A stretch of DNA of 58,436 nt from Chloroflexota bacterium (GTDB lineage Bacteria > Chloroflexota > FW602-bin22 > JACPRP01): NCBI GenBank assembly GCA_016210495.1, contig JACQUC010000269.1, positions 1 to 58,436 of the forward strand, written 5' to 3'. The translations under genes and the position numbers were made by a program. Below, in pieces: positions 44,331 through 53,208 of this stretch. Under the pieces are notes generated by a model. It was given only the letters and a program-made list of their open reading frames with translations. It did not search any database and had not been told where the DNA came from. Within the stretch, counting starts at the first letter, position 1. Each line of letters opens with the position of its first letter.

Positions 44331-44895
44331 CGGAACTGAAGGGCGAGGACGTTGATGACCTGATCAGGCAGGCGCTCGAAAAGGAATCACCAGTCAGCGA
44401 GGTTCCCAGCGATGATGATCCGGCCAGGCCCTGATCGCCACAAAGGCCAATGCCGTGGAAGTTATTCAGTGCAAGTACTGGTCCAGCGAAAAGACCATAC
44501 ACGAAAAACACGTTTTCCAACTGTACGGGACGAAGGTTGCCTACGAAATTGATCAGCCTTATACCCAGGCCTCTTACTGGTCGCAGGAAGATTTCGACGG
44601 AGTTGGCCGTGTTACGCCTAGACTCTTCACCTCAACCATCCTTTCAGATAGGGCCAAGCAGTTTGCACGGGCTCTGGAGGTGAAGTACACGGAGAATTTC
44701 CGCTTACAACGGTATCCCTGCAAGTGCAACGTATCTTTACGAGACGGGAGCAAAATATACCACCTTCCATTCGACCAGCAGTACGATCGGACAGTGATCC
44801 TGCCAGAGAAATTGGAGTGTTGGGTAGACACCGTAGAAGAAGCGGAAGCTCTGGGTTTCAGAAGAGCTTTTCGTTGGAAGGGATTGGACACTTGA
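44246..44895 (+). pseudogene. Mrr-like restriction nuclease gene, split by a frameshift
   Basis: Two adjacent frames appear to be one gene. The first (ATG 44246, stop 44434) encodes 62 residues ending KESPVSEVPSDDDPAR. The second continues from about 44422 as LIATKANAVEVIQCKYWSS, KTIHEKHVFQLYGTKVAYEI, then a long conserved tail with DGSKIYHLPFDQQYDRT and EALGFRRAFRWKG to 44895. VEVIQCK is the third strand of a PD-(D/E)XK/Mrr-type nuclease (Q-x-K). One extra base near 44431 joins the halves as DPAR-x-LIATK. If real, the break probably removes activity; the 146-codon frame beginning at ATG 44455 lacks the upstream acidic residue. Neighbour of the decayed hicBA locus. Confidence 0.65.
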
Positions 44896-45196
44896 TGGCC
44901 AGTGGTACACTCGTGGTACCACACCAACGAAACGAGGTGCCCTGGCGATCCTCGAACATCCCAAGGCCTGGCCAGCCGGTGAGAGCGACTGACGAGGCTA
45001 ACACAGTACATAAGCCCGATCGTTTCAATTAGGCGAGCTGGTTTCAAGACCACAGCAGAGATGTAGTGGCGGCTACCGGGGCGACAAATCCGACTGCCTT
45101 TGCCGAGATGGGGAACCAAGGTCGGATCTGGGATAAGTCGAGCCTGAACATAGGAGCGGCCGACGCAAGACTAGCCCGATCCCTCGGGCCACTCGG
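44896..45196. other. Intergenic stretch without recognised gene
   Basis: About 300 bases between the split nuclease gene and tRNA-Gln. I see no ORF with a ribosome-binding site, no tRNA, and no strong terminator hairpin. Confidence 0.5.
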
Positions 45197-45267
45197 CTGG
45201 GGGACGAGGATTCGAACCTCGGCAAGCAGATCCAGAGTCTGCTGTCCTACCGCTAGACGATCCCCCA
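45197..45267 (-). tRNA. tRNA-Gln (anticodon CTG)
   Basis: A full cloverleaf reads on the minus strand: acceptor TGGGGGA/TCCCCCA (45267-45261 with 45204-45198), D-arm with AGCGGTAGGAC, anticodon stem GCAGA/TCTGC around loop CTCTGGA (anticodon CTG, decoding CAG), and T-arm GAGGTTCGAATCCTC. The discriminator base is G and CCA is not encoded. A likely promoter, TTGCAA-17-TAAACT, lies upstream (about 45313-45285). With gltX as the nearby glutamyl-tRNA synthetase, charging may go through the GluRS/GatCAB route, which is inference. Confidence 0.95.
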
Positions 45268-45358
45268 GTGCTTCACAAAGTTTATCATGGCACAGACCTT
45301 TTTGCAAATCGGCCGGGCAACCTTGCGGGCCCGAAACAGGGACGGAGCCATCTCACCA

Positions 45359-45389
45359 GACCGACTCGGTTTCAAAAACCGAGTCGGTC
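45359..45389. repeat. Perfect 14-bp inverted repeat
   Basis: GACCGACTCGGTTT-CAA-AAACCGAGTCGGTC lies 58 bases beyond the stop of the BON-domain gene and upstream of the tRNA-Gln promoter. Such perfect palindromes commonly act as bidirectional terminators, but no T-run follows on either strand. Confidence 0.6.
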
Positions 45390-45446
45390 TCAGGCGGCAA
45401 CGGATTGTTTTGCCGCGCCCTAGGACTGCTTCATTGTGAACTTTGC

Positions 45447-45908
45447 CTAGTGCTCGGCCCTCCGTGCTGTTCGTCGCCGCGCCTTGTGCAAGGCGACAAC
45501 CTCCAGATTGTTGTGGACGTCCCAAACGCCCGGAGTATACCAGGCATCATCGCCCGCCGCGTGTTTGACGAGCTTGTTCGGCACCGTGCCCGTCAGCGTG
45601 ATCACACCATCGCTCACCTCGACGTCGATGTTCGCCTGGGGAGGGATCATCGGATCGTTGGCGATGGCGCTGCCGACTATTTCGCCAAGCCGTTCGTCTT
45701 CGATGTGCAGATGGCTGTACATCCACTGGCGGCTAAGGGCGCTGGACGGCGGGAAGTGCGGCCCCCACATCGGGCCGAAAGGAGCGTACGCGCCTGTCCA
45801 TTCGGGGCTGAAACCCGTGGACCAGGCCGGGGCTGTCTGGCCGGTCGACGCACCCACCGCCGGACCACCGCACGCCGGGCAGGCCATCGATCCAAAATGA
45901 GACGACAT
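45447..45908 (-). CDS. BON-domain protein with Cys-rich N-terminus
   Basis: A 153-residue protein. Residues about 68-142 form a BON domain (DERLGEIVGSAIANDPMIPP, ANIDVEVSDGVITLTGTVPN, VWDVHNNLEVV), a fold found in OsmY-like and envelope proteins that is thought to bind lipids or other proteins. The N-terminus MACPACGG has a CxxC pair and is followed by an aromatic, Pro-rich segment (FSPEWTGAYAPFGPMWGPHF) that looks disordered. No signal peptide is seen. AAGGAGG precedes the ATG by eight bases. The usual BON partner domains (LysM, CBS) are absent, so the role is open. Confidence 0.85.
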   Translation of the reverse strand: MSSHFGSMACPACGGPAVGASTGQTAPAWSTGFSPEWTGAYAPFGPMWGPHFPPSSALSRQWMYSHLHIEDERLGEIVGSAIANDPMIPPQANIDVEVSDGVITLTGTVPNKLVKHAAGDDAWYTPGVWDVHNNLEVVALHKARRRTARRAEH

Positions 45909-46009
45909 CTTGCATGCCTCCTTGTTTGCTGGCTTGAGAGCTGACCTACCGTAGTCACAAGCTCCAGTAGGGCCTCCTTAGCCCAAAGTGCGATGCAAGG
46001 AATGTGCCA

Positions 46010-47170
46010 TTAGCCGGATTTCCCGGCAAACTCGACCAGGCGCCGCCGGACTTCCTGCAGAGTCTCTTCTCGCTTCGGAAACGAGAAGCGCAGCTTGGTG
46101 CGCCCCAGCTCTTTTCGGTGGTAGAAGCTCGTGCCGGGCACGGTCGCCACGCCGGCCTCCTTGACCAGTTTGTGCGCGTATCGGACATCGTCGAGGTTAG
46201 AGAGACCGCGGAAATCGGTCATGACGTAGTAGGCGCCTTCCGGCTCGAAGCAGCGAAAGCCGACCTCTCGCAAGGCATCGAGCAACAGATGGCGACGGCG
46301 GGCGTACGCGCTGCGCAAATGCGCGTAGTATGAGTCAGGAAAGCTGAGGGCCACCACTGCGGCCTCCTGTAGCGGCGCTGGCGCGCAAACCGTGAGGTAG
46401 TCGTGTACCTTGCGAAGAGCGTTGGTCAGTTGCGGAGCGGCGATCGCGTAGCCGACGCGCCAGCCCGTGACGCTATACGTCTTGGAAAGAGCGCTGATGG
46501 TGATGGTGCGCTCGCGCATGCCCGGCAGCGTGGCTATGCTGATATGCTCGTGGCCATCGAAGGTTATGTGCTCATAGATCTCGTCGGTGATGGCAACGAC
46601 GTCGAACTCCCCGCAAAGAGACGCGATGGCGCTTAGCTCGTCCCTATCGAAAACCCGGCCGGTCGGGTTGTTGGGCGTATTCAAGATGATGGCCCTGGTC
46701 CGGGCCGAGAAGGCATTGCCTAGACGCTCATCGTCGAGGCGGAAGTCGGGCTCCTCCAGGGACACGTAGGCCACCTTTCCACCGGCCATCGCAATCCCTG
46801 GCACGTAGTTCTCGTAGCACGGCTCGAGGACGATCACCTCGTCACCCGGGTTCACGGTGCTCAGGAGCGCGGACATCATGGCCTCGCTGGCCCCGCACGT
46901 CACCGTGATCTCACGGTCAGGGTCAGCCTTGATGCCGTTGTACTTCAAGACCTTTTGCGCTATGGCCTCGCGCAACCTCAGGGAGCCCCACGTGATCGAA
47001 TACTGGTTCTCGTCGGCCAGTATCGCCTGCGCGGCAGCGTCCTTCAGCTCGGCTGGTGCGGGAAAATCGGGGAAACCCTGGGCAAGGTTGATACCGCCAT
47101 ACTTGTCGCTCAGGCGCGTCATCTCGCGGATCACGGACTCTGTGAAGCTGGCGATACGCTCGGCAGGCAA
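46010..47170 (-). CDS. Class I/II PLP-dependent aminotransferase
   Basis: A 386-residue fold-type I aminotransferase. Hallmarks: INLAQGFPDFPAP, CGASEAMMSAL, IILNTPNNPTGRVF, the PLP-anchoring ITDEIYEH (Asp196) and the Schiff-base lysine in SALSKTYSVTGWRVGY (Lys230), with the C-terminal arginine region RTKLRFSFPKREETL. The sequence is closest in feel to the aspartate/methionine/kynurenine aminotransferase group. The start is a TTG, the only start after an in-frame stop, with GAGGG six bases upstream, and an N-terminal PAERIASFTESVIREMTRLS matches the family's beginning. Which keto acid is used cannot be decided. Confidence 0.93.
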   Translation of the reverse strand: MPAERIASFTESVIREMTRLSDKYGGINLAQGFPDFPAPAELKDAAAQAILADENQYSITWGSLRLREAIAQKVLKYNGIKADPDREITVTCGASEAMMSALLSTVNPGDEVIVLEPCYENYVPGIAMAGGKVAYVSLEEPDFRLDDERLGNAFSARTRAIILNTPNNPTGRVFDRDELSAIASLCGEFDVVAITDEIYEHITFDGHEHISIATLPGMRERTITISALSKTYSVTGWRVGYAIAAPQLTNALRKVHDYLTVCAPAPLQEAAVVALSFPDSYYAHLRSAYARRRHLLLDALREVGFRCFEPEGAYYVMTDFRGLSNLDDVRYAHKLVKEAGVATVPGTSFYHRKELGRTKLRFSFPKREETLQEVRRRLVEFAGKSG

Positions 47171-47258
47171 GCCAGACCCTCAGTCGCAAAATAAGCAATT
47201 AAGCCGAATGCCTTTGGATACGCCCCATATTGCCGGCGGCATCGTGGCCCCTTCAGAG

Positions 47259-47309
47259 CCGCTTCAGGCTGCAAACTGGCGCTATCTCCTGCCCAGCGGC
47301 CTGAAGCGG
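47259..47309. repeat. Long hairpin in the leader of the aminotransferase gene
   Basis: CCGCTTCAGGC (47259-47269) and GCCTGAAGCGG (47299-47309) are perfectly complementary; inner bases CTGG/CCAG extend the stem. It lies about 90-140 bases upstream of the start codon, in the 245-base gap after the glycosyltransferase operon. It may be a structured leader or the end signal of that operon; no T-run follows. Confidence 0.5.
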
Positions 47310-47415
47310 TTGCTTTAGCGCCGCGACGCCACCGCTGCCGAGACGCTTCCCAAGCGCGCAGTTCAGGGCGTATCCATTCACGTTTGGTATTACACCGCCA
47401 CTATAGCACCCGCGC

Positions 47416-49146
47416 TTACCGCTCCGCCAGGGGGACCAGGCGGCCATCGGCGTAGCGGAAGAAGGAGCGCCCCGGAAACAAGGCCATCAGCTTGCGGTTT
47501 TCGTCGGCCCCCAGGTCGATAGCGTAGACGACGTTCGAATCGAGCGACGGCGCGTTCTGTGAGAAAAACGGCGCGTAGTCGGTCCAACTGGATTGCTTGA
47601 CGAAGACGATCGCATTTTGTAGGCCGGCGCTGCCGACGAGCCGTAGGCCTTCCCCGTCGACGTTGTACCAGCGCGTGAAGTGGGCGAACTGGCGCGGCGC
47701 AAAACCGGTTAGATTCTGCACTACGAGCCAAGCTACAACCGCCAGCGTTGCGCCCGCCGCAAGGGCTCGCGGCCAGCGTCGCCCGCCGAAGGCGAGTTGC
47801 AGGCCCTCGGACGCCATTGCTGCGGTCTGCAGCAGGCCCCTGGCACTCAGAAGCGCCAGCGCGCCCAACGCCTCGAAGTAGTACCGCGGTCCGTACATCT
47901 GGCCGGGCGCCCAGTACGCTATGTGCACGGCCATCAGACCGCCGACCATTCCCACGACGAGAAGGTCCCACAGTTCGGGGAATGCCTTTGCGTCCGATGC
48001 GCATGCGTTCACTTCCGGCCGCGAGCGATTGCCTTTCGAGTTGGCGCCTGCAGGGTCACGCAACGGCGCAAGTGCCCCCCCACCTCCCGGCGGACAGAGA
48101 CGTCCCCCGGTGGAATCGGGATCCTCCCGCCATGCGGGATCCCGTTCGGGAGGTTTCGGGACGCCACTACGCGTTGAACTGTGCACACGCAGCCGGCGCG
48201 CAAACCGGCCTGCGAGACCTAGCAGGGCGAATTCCACCGCGATGGCGGCAGGCAATAGGCTGAGACGACCGGGCCAACCGAACAGCCACTCGGCCAAATC
48301 CTCGAGGTTGAGCCTCGTGTTGAGCATGCCGTCCTCCAGGGTGTGGCTGCCCAACAGGCCAAAACCGGTGCCGAAGCCAATTCGGTCATACGGCCACCAG
48401 ACCTCGTAGGCACTCCGCACCGGGTCGCCCGTGGTAGCGTAATTGTAAGCGGCCAGCACAGCTACAAACGGGAGGAAGCCGATCGCCAGGGACAAATAGA
48501 CCGGCACGCGCTGAGGCTTGCCCACGGTATCGACCAGAGCCCACAAGGCAAACGGCAGGCCAATGCCTACCGCGGTGAGAGGACGTGAAAGTAAGAGCGC
48601 GCCCAACGCGGCACCCGCGACGAGCGCGACGCCTCGCGAGCGTCGCTCCCACGCGATCACAAACAGCAGCAAGAAAGCCATCGCCCAAAACAAGCAGACA
48701 GCATGCGACATAAAGGAGCCGGCCTGGAGCAGAAAGAAGGGCGAAAACGCGACAAGTGCCGCGGCCAACAGCCCAACCGAGGCGCCATAGAGCCGACGCC
48801 CGACCACGTAAATCAAGCCCACGGAAAGCGCCCCGAACAACGGGTTGACCAGCCAGGGCTGTCCTACCAAAACGCCAAGCGCCAGAACAATTGGGTATCC
48901 AGGGGGATACTTGCCGAACCACTGGCCGTCGCGAACCAGGACAAAAGGTATGTCGAAGAACTCGGGCCGGGCCGGCGCGGCCGCGACAAGCCCCCCTGCC
49001 GCGATAGTCCTCGCCTGAAAAAGAAACGCTACCTCGTCTTCGACGTGCGGCAGGCGATCGAACACCGCCGTCGACACCCACGCCGCCCCGAATAAGGCCA
49101 CCAGACAAAGCCCAACCGCCAGGGACCCAACCCCAATACGTCTCAT
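47416..49146 (-). CDS. GT39-like membrane glycosyltransferase carrying a repeat-derived insert
   Basis: A 576-residue GT-C type membrane protein with about ten hydrophobic segments; the first-loop motif HVEDEVAFLFQARTIA and the later GKYPPGYPIVLALGV are typical of PMT/ArnT-like enzymes with undecaprenyl-linked donors. The ATG at 49146 overlaps the preceding stop as ATGA, showing operon coupling. A stretch of about 65 residues rich in P, G, R and D (from about SSTRSGVPKPPERDP to SRPEVNACA) sits between two membrane helices and is encoded by a copy of the hairpin repeat (48061-48176) inserted in frame. It presumably forms a flexible loop. Acceptor and donor are unknown. Confidence 0.85.
   Translation of the reverse strand: MRRIGVGSLAVGLCLVALFGAAWVSTAVFDRLPHVEDEVAFLFQARTIAAGGLVAAAPARPEFFDIPFVLVRDGQWFGKYPPGYPIVLALGVLVGQPWLVNPLFGALSVGLIYVVGRRLYGASVGLLAAALVAFSPFFLLQAGSFMSHAVCLFWAMAFLLLFVIAWERRSRGVALVAGAALGALLLSRPLTAVGIGLPFALWALVDTVGKPQRVPVYLSLAIGFLPFVAVLAAYNYATTGDPVRSAYEVWWPYDRIGFGTGFGLLGSHTLEDGMLNTRLNLEDLAEWLFGWPGRLSLLPAAIAVEFALLGLAGRFARRLRVHSSTRSGVPKPPERDPAWREDPDSTGGRLCPPGGGGALAPLRDPAGANSKGNRSRPEVNACASDAKAFPELWDLLVVGMVGGLMAVHIAYWAPGQMYGPRYYFEALGALALLSARGLLQTAAMASEGLQLAFGGRRWPRALAAGATLAVVAWLVVQNLTGFAPRQFAHFTRWYNVDGEGLRLVGSAGLQNAIVFVKQSSWTDYAPFFSQNAPSLDSNVVYAIDLGADENRKLMALFPGRSFFRYADGRLVPLAER
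48061..48176 (-). repeat. Hairpin repeat copy inside the glycosyltransferase gene
   Basis: Read on the minus strand, GGGGGACGTCTCTGTCCGCC followed by GGGAGGTGGGGGG closely matches the core of copy 4. Flanking arms CAACG-CG-A-GTG are partly complementary (48061-48074 with 48165-48176), and an extra CCCGC-CAT-GCGGG hairpin lies inside. Its length keeps the coding frame open. Confidence 0.65.
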
Positions 49147-50630
49147 CCGACCGATCCCGATCGACGCCGCCAAACGTAGCTCGTGGGCAGCATCAGCCCC
49201 ACAAAAAAAGCAAGCCAGGCAACCGCGAGTGGCCCGCTCTGCGCATTGTGGCCGACGATAGCTGGAAAGAAGCGGATGACGTCGACGCCGACGAAGTTCC
49301 CCAGCCAGATAAGCAGTTCGCTGCGGCCGGTGGGCTGGTTGTACATCAGAAGTGGCACCGTGACGAAGGCGGCCGAGATCCCCAGGCTTACGGCCAGCAG
49401 CCCGACAAATAAGGCCCGGTCATAAGCCCTCCGCCCAGCGCGCAGGGCCTCGACCATAGGCACCGCCAGCAGCGGCAGCACCGCGACGAGGTAGCGGGCC
49501 GGCGGACACCATTCGCCCCACCACTGCCGATAAGAGAAGACGAGTGCAAGGTACGGTGCCGCGGTCGCGAGCAACAGAATCAGATCCTTACGCGCCTGAC
49601 TATCCGGCGGGTCTGCTCGCCGCCATCGCCAGTAGAGCGCGGCCAGTCCCGCAAGACCAATCGCATAGACCGGTGCGTGCACCAGCAGCCCCCACTGCTG
49701 GTCGATCAGCGAGCCGACGAGCCCGACGAGCGCACCATCCGGTCCGTACAACCCGGCGTGATCCTGGACATTGGGTACCAGCGTCGCGTACAGGTAGTAG
49801 TTGAGCGCGAGAAATGCTCCACCAGACAACGTCGGCGGCGCCAGAAACGCCGCCAAGCCACCCCATCGTTGGCGGTCCAGCAGATGCCTGCGCCAAACGT
49901 AGAGCAGGACCAACGGCAAGGCGATGAGAGCGAATCTGCTATTAAGCCACGGTAACGTTCCGAGGGCGATGCCGACCAACAGGTCACGAGCCGAGCCACC
50001 TCCTGCGAGTCGGGCGCGCCGAAACGCATAGATAGCGCAGAGCGCCGCGGGAATCTCGGGGAAGATCAGAAACGAGTAGCTGAGCAGCGGGTTCGTCGTG
50101 CCAAGCGCGGCGGTGGCGAGCAGGGCTGTGCCAATCCCCGCGCCCGCCTCCCGAGCGAGAAGATAGATGTTTGCTACTAGCAGCGCGCTAAGGATGCCCA
50201 TGAAACCGCCGACAGCCAGTCGACTGGCCGTAATTGACCCAAGCCGAAACTGGTCGCCAATCCAGTATGCTGGAGCGATCAGCACGGCTAGACCAACCTG
50301 GTGCTTGGAGTAGTGGCCCGGAGCGACGGTTTCGGAGCGATGGGACATCAACGGCAGCGGGTAGAAACGAAGATAGTCCTCCCGGAGGTCGTAATTGTCT
50401 GTCAGTTCTACGTCGTGGTCGTAGACAATGCTGTGGGCCAGCTCGAGGTAATAGGGCTCGTCGCCCGTGGGCACCGGAACGCCGATGGGGAATACTTGCA
50501 GCGCGTCGATTCGATAGGGCAAGATGGCCAGGTAGAAAGCCAGCGCCCCAAGAAAGACCAAAGATGGCCCGCCACGGGCCATCAGGCGCGTCCACGACCC
50601 ATTCAACAAAGGTCCGGCCTTCCCCAACAC
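49143..50630 (-). CDS. GT-C type membrane glycosyltransferase-like protein
   Basis: A 495-residue membrane protein with about ten hydrophobic segments, start uncertain (GTG at 50630 or a nearby TTG, ribosome-binding site weak). The first extracytoplasmic loop holds the acidic GT-C motif PTGDEPYYLELAHSIVYDHD and later SHRSETVAPGHYSKHQVGLAVL, close to GT39-type sugar transferases. It lies 15 bases downstream of the GalT-like gene and overlaps the next glycosyltransferase by four bases, so the three are one transcription unit. Likely role: adding sugars to lipids or exported proteins, from inference by family. Confidence 0.85.
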   Translation of the reverse strand: MLGKAGPLLNGSWTRLMARGGPSLVFLGALAFYLAILPYRIDALQVFPIGVPVPTGDEPYYLELAHSIVYDHDVELTDNYDLREDYLRFYPLPLMSHRSETVAPGHYSKHQVGLAVLIAPAYWIGDQFRLGSITASRLAVGGFMGILSALLVANIYLLAREAGAGIGTALLATAALGTTNPLLSYSFLIFPEIPAALCAIYAFRRARLAGGGSARDLLVGIALGTLPWLNSRFALIALPLVLLYVWRRHLLDRQRWGGLAAFLAPPTLSGGAFLALNYYLYATLVPNVQDHAGLYGPDGALVGLVGSLIDQQWGLLVHAPVYAIGLAGLAALYWRWRRADPPDSQARKDLILLLATAAPYLALVFSYRQWWGEWCPPARYLVAVLPLLAVPMVEALRAGRRAYDRALFVGLLAVSLGISAAFVTVPLLMYNQPTGRSELLIWLGNFVGVDVIRFFPAIVGHNAQSGPLAVAWLAFFVGLMLPTSYVWRRRSGSVG

Positions 50631-50645
50631 GATTCCGTCAGCCTT

Positions 50646-51677
50646 TCAGAGGCGCGTCGAGAAGTACGGGCGCAGTCCAAGGCAGACGTCCTCTGGCTTC
50701 TTGTCCGTCATCGACTCCCAGTGGAGGCGCTCAAAGTAGGTGGCGTCGCTGCGGTAGTATGGCTCCAGGTTCGAACGGCTGACCAGGCGCAGGTTGACCC
50801 AATAGTCCTCGCAGCCCGAAAGGGGCCCGGAGTAGATCGCCAGGTTGAAGCTGTTGAACCCCTGATCGCTATAGAACCTGAGTACTCGTACGAGGCCCTC
50901 GCCAATGTCCTCGATATCCTCTGGCTTCAGCGCCGACAACGAAGATTGGCCGACGACGACGGCGCGCACCTCGTTGAAGCCGATGGGCGCGTAGCTGGTC
51001 AGCCATACGGTGTTGCCGATTGCTCCAATGTAGCGCTCTTCCCTCTCTCTCTCCGCCTGAATAAGATCGTGCCAGAAGTGCGATCCATAATGCTCGCAAT
51101 ACCGCTGGCTGCAGCTAAGCATCTCCGCCTGCACGTTGGTAGGAAACGGATCTATGCAGCTTTGAAGGTGCGGATGCGGCATCGAGCTTCCCGCCGGAAA
51201 AAGATAGTTCCCGTTGATCGAGCAGTACCGCACCGAGGAATCGTAGGCGGCGACGAGCTGGATGTAGCGCTGGCTGGCCTTCAAGTTGTTGTAGATTAGC
51301 TCTGCGGTGAAGTCGCCGAGCGGTACGAAGTGCTCGCCGGAGAAAATGGACACACCGCTGTACTTGCCGTAAGCCATCAAGTTGGGAAAGAGGATGGCCT
51401 GGCCAACCTTGATGCGCTCCTCGGAGGAGATCTCCGGCCGGATTCTGGGCGTCAAGGTCTCCACCTTGTCGGGGCAAAAGAAACAGTTCCTGGTCTTGTC
51501 GATCAAATCGGAGAAATCGTGCGGCGTCGGCGGTGGGCCAAAGCGATCGACGATTCGGCTCGTCCGGCCCGTGAGCGGGTCCCGGCGCACTTCGGTGATC
51601 TTCGTGTCCAGCGCGAAATTCTTCATTGGATTGAGCAACTGGACCTCGAGAATATCCTTGTCGAAGGAAATGGCCAT
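50646..51677 (-). CDS. Galactose-1-phosphate uridylyltransferase-like (HIT superfamily) protein
   Basis: A 343-residue GalT-like nucleotidyltransferase. It retains the zinc-ligand pair NCFFCP (residues about 64-69) and the active-site HPHLQ, in which the middle His is the nucleophile that forms a nucleotidyl-enzyme intermediate, plus a conserved FNSFNLAIYSGP near the end. The protein is somewhat unlike classical GalT in its middle part and may act on another sugar phosphate or adenylyl/guanylyl donor. GAGGGGG lies before the ATG. Its place directly upstream of two glycosyltransferases suggests that it makes a nucleotide-sugar substrate for them, which is inference. Confidence 0.85.
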   Translation of the reverse strand: MAISFDKDILEVQLLNPMKNFALDTKITEVRRDPLTGRTSRIVDRFGPPPTPHDFSDLIDKTRNCFFCPDKVETLTPRIRPEISSEERIKVGQAILFPNLMAYGKYSGVSIFSGEHFVPLGDFTAELIYNNLKASQRYIQLVAAYDSSVRYCSINGNYLFPAGSSMPHPHLQSCIDPFPTNVQAEMLSCSQRYCEHYGSHFWHDLIQAEREREERYIGAIGNTVWLTSYAPIGFNEVRAVVVGQSSLSALKPEDIEDIGEGLVRVLRFYSDQGFNSFNLAIYSGPLSGCEDYWVNLRLVSRSNLEPYYRSDATYFERLHWESMTDKKPEDVCLGLRPYFSTRL

Positions 51678-51688
51678 CTACACCCCCT

Positions 51689-53188
51689 CTATGCCGCCGA
51701 GGCCGCGATCTGCTGCTCCAACAGCTCGATGGCCCGATCGATCCGCCGCAAACTTATGTCCCGCCCCAGGACCGCCATCGTCTGGAACAAGGGCGGCGCG
51801 ACGGTGCGCCCGGTAACTGCCACCCGCAGCGCGCCGAAGAGCTGCCCAGTCTTCATCGCCAACTCGACCGCCAGCGCGCGCAGGACGTCCTCCAGCATCG
51901 CCGGCTCCCACTGTGGGAGGGGCTCGACGTGCTGCCTTACCTCGACCAGCGCCGCGCGCGTCTCCAGTGGTGTCAGGCCCTTACTCACCAGTAGCGAAGC
52001 ATCGTACGCCAGCTCCTCCTGGAAAAAGAACTCGGTCAGTTCGGGCGCCTCGGCCAGGCGCTTCATCCGCTCCTGAATCAAGGCCACCACGCCCCGAGCG
52101 TAGGCCAGTTGCTCGTCTGCCAACTGCCCCGGAGGCAACAGGCCCGCTTTCTGAAGGAACGGCAACACGGTGTCCGTGACCTTGTCCAACGGCATAGCGC
52201 GAATGTAGTAGCCATTCATCCAGTCGAGCTTCTCGACGTTGAAGATTGCGCCCGTTTTGCCAACACGTTCGAGCGTAAAGAAACTGATCAGCTCGTCTCT
52301 GGTGAAGATCTCCCGCTTGTCATCGTAAGACCAGCCGAGGAGCGCGATGTAGTTCACCAACACCTCCGGCAGATAGCCCAGATCCCTGTACTCGAGAACC
52401 GAGAGCGCCCCGTGCCGCTTCGAGAGCTTGGAGCGGTCGGGGCCCAAGATCATCGGCAGGTGTGCAAACTCGGGAGTCTCTTCCCCCAGTGCAGCGTAGA
52501 TGTGTATCTGCTTGGGCGTGTTCGGTATGTGATCCTCACCACGAATGACGTGGGTGATACGCATAGTGGCGTCGTCCACTACGACGGCGAAGTTATACGT
52601 TGGGATGCCGTCGCTCTTGACGATCACCAGATCGTCAAGCTCGGCGTTGCCGAAGCTGATGCGCCCGCGAATCAGATCGTCGAAAGACACAGTGCCCTGC
52701 TGCGGCATCGCAAAGCGAACGGTTGGCTTCCTGCCCTGGGCCTCGTGCGCCCGGCGCTCCTCGGCTGTGAGATTGCGACAGCGTCGGGAGTATCTGTAGG
52801 CGATCTTGTTGGCCTGGGCCGTCTTTCGCTCGGCCTCTAGCTCTTCCGGCGTGCAGTAGCAGTAGTAGGCTGCGCCTTTGGCCAGGAGCCGCTCGGTGGC
52901 GCTGCGATACGTGTGCAGGCGCTCCATCTGGAAGTAAGGACCAAAGAGGCCCCCGATTTCCGGGCCTTCTTCGTAGTCCATCCCGAGCCACCGAAAGGAC
53001 TGCACGATGTTGTCGACGTACTCGGCGCGGGAGCGCAGCACATCTGTGTCCTCGATGCGCAGCACAAACACGCCCTCGTTATGTCTAGCAAAAAGCCAGT
53101 TGAAGAGCGCGGTCCTGGCCCCGCCCACGTGGAAAGGTCCCGTTGGGCTGGGCGCCATCCGCACCCGCACTTTCTCCGTAGGCGACAC
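51689..53188 (-). CDS. gltX: Glutamyl-tRNA synthetase
   Basis: A 499-residue class Ib aminoacyl-tRNA synthetase that charges tRNA-Glu. The HIGH motif is present as PSPTGPFHVGGARTALFNW and the KMSKS-type motif as DRSKLSKRHGA; the connective and anticodon-binding domains follow at normal length (WSYDDKREIFTRDELISFF). The start is a GTG with AGGAGG nine bases upstream, and RVRMAPSPTGP is the usual N-terminal sequence. It lies 20 bases after the DUF362 gene and 11 bases before the GalT-like gene. No glnS is in the window; whether this enzyme is discriminating or also misacylates tRNA-Gln is not readable. Confidence 0.97.
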   Translation of the reverse strand: MSPTEKVRVRMAPSPTGPFHVGGARTALFNWLFARHNEGVFVLRIEDTDVLRSRAEYVDNIVQSFRWLGMDYEEGPEIGGLFGPYFQMERLHTYRSATERLLAKGAAYYCYCTPEELEAERKTAQANKIAYRYSRRCRNLTAEERRAHEAQGRKPTVRFAMPQQGTVSFDDLIRGRISFGNAELDDLVIVKSDGIPTYNFAVVVDDATMRITHVIRGEDHIPNTPKQIHIYAALGEETPEFAHLPMILGPDRSKLSKRHGALSVLEYRDLGYLPEVLVNYIALLGWSYDDKREIFTRDELISFFTLERVGKTGAIFNVEKLDWMNGYYIRAMPLDKVTDTVLPFLQKAGLLPPGQLADEQLAYARGVVALIQERMKRLAEAPELTEFFFQEELAYDASLLVSKGLTPLETRAALVEVRQHVEPLPQWEPAMLEDVLRALAVELAMKTGQLFGALRVAVTGRTVAPPLFQTMAVLGRDISLRRIDRAIELLEQQIAASAA

Positions 53189-53208
53189 GTGGTTTTTCCT
53201 CCTGATAT

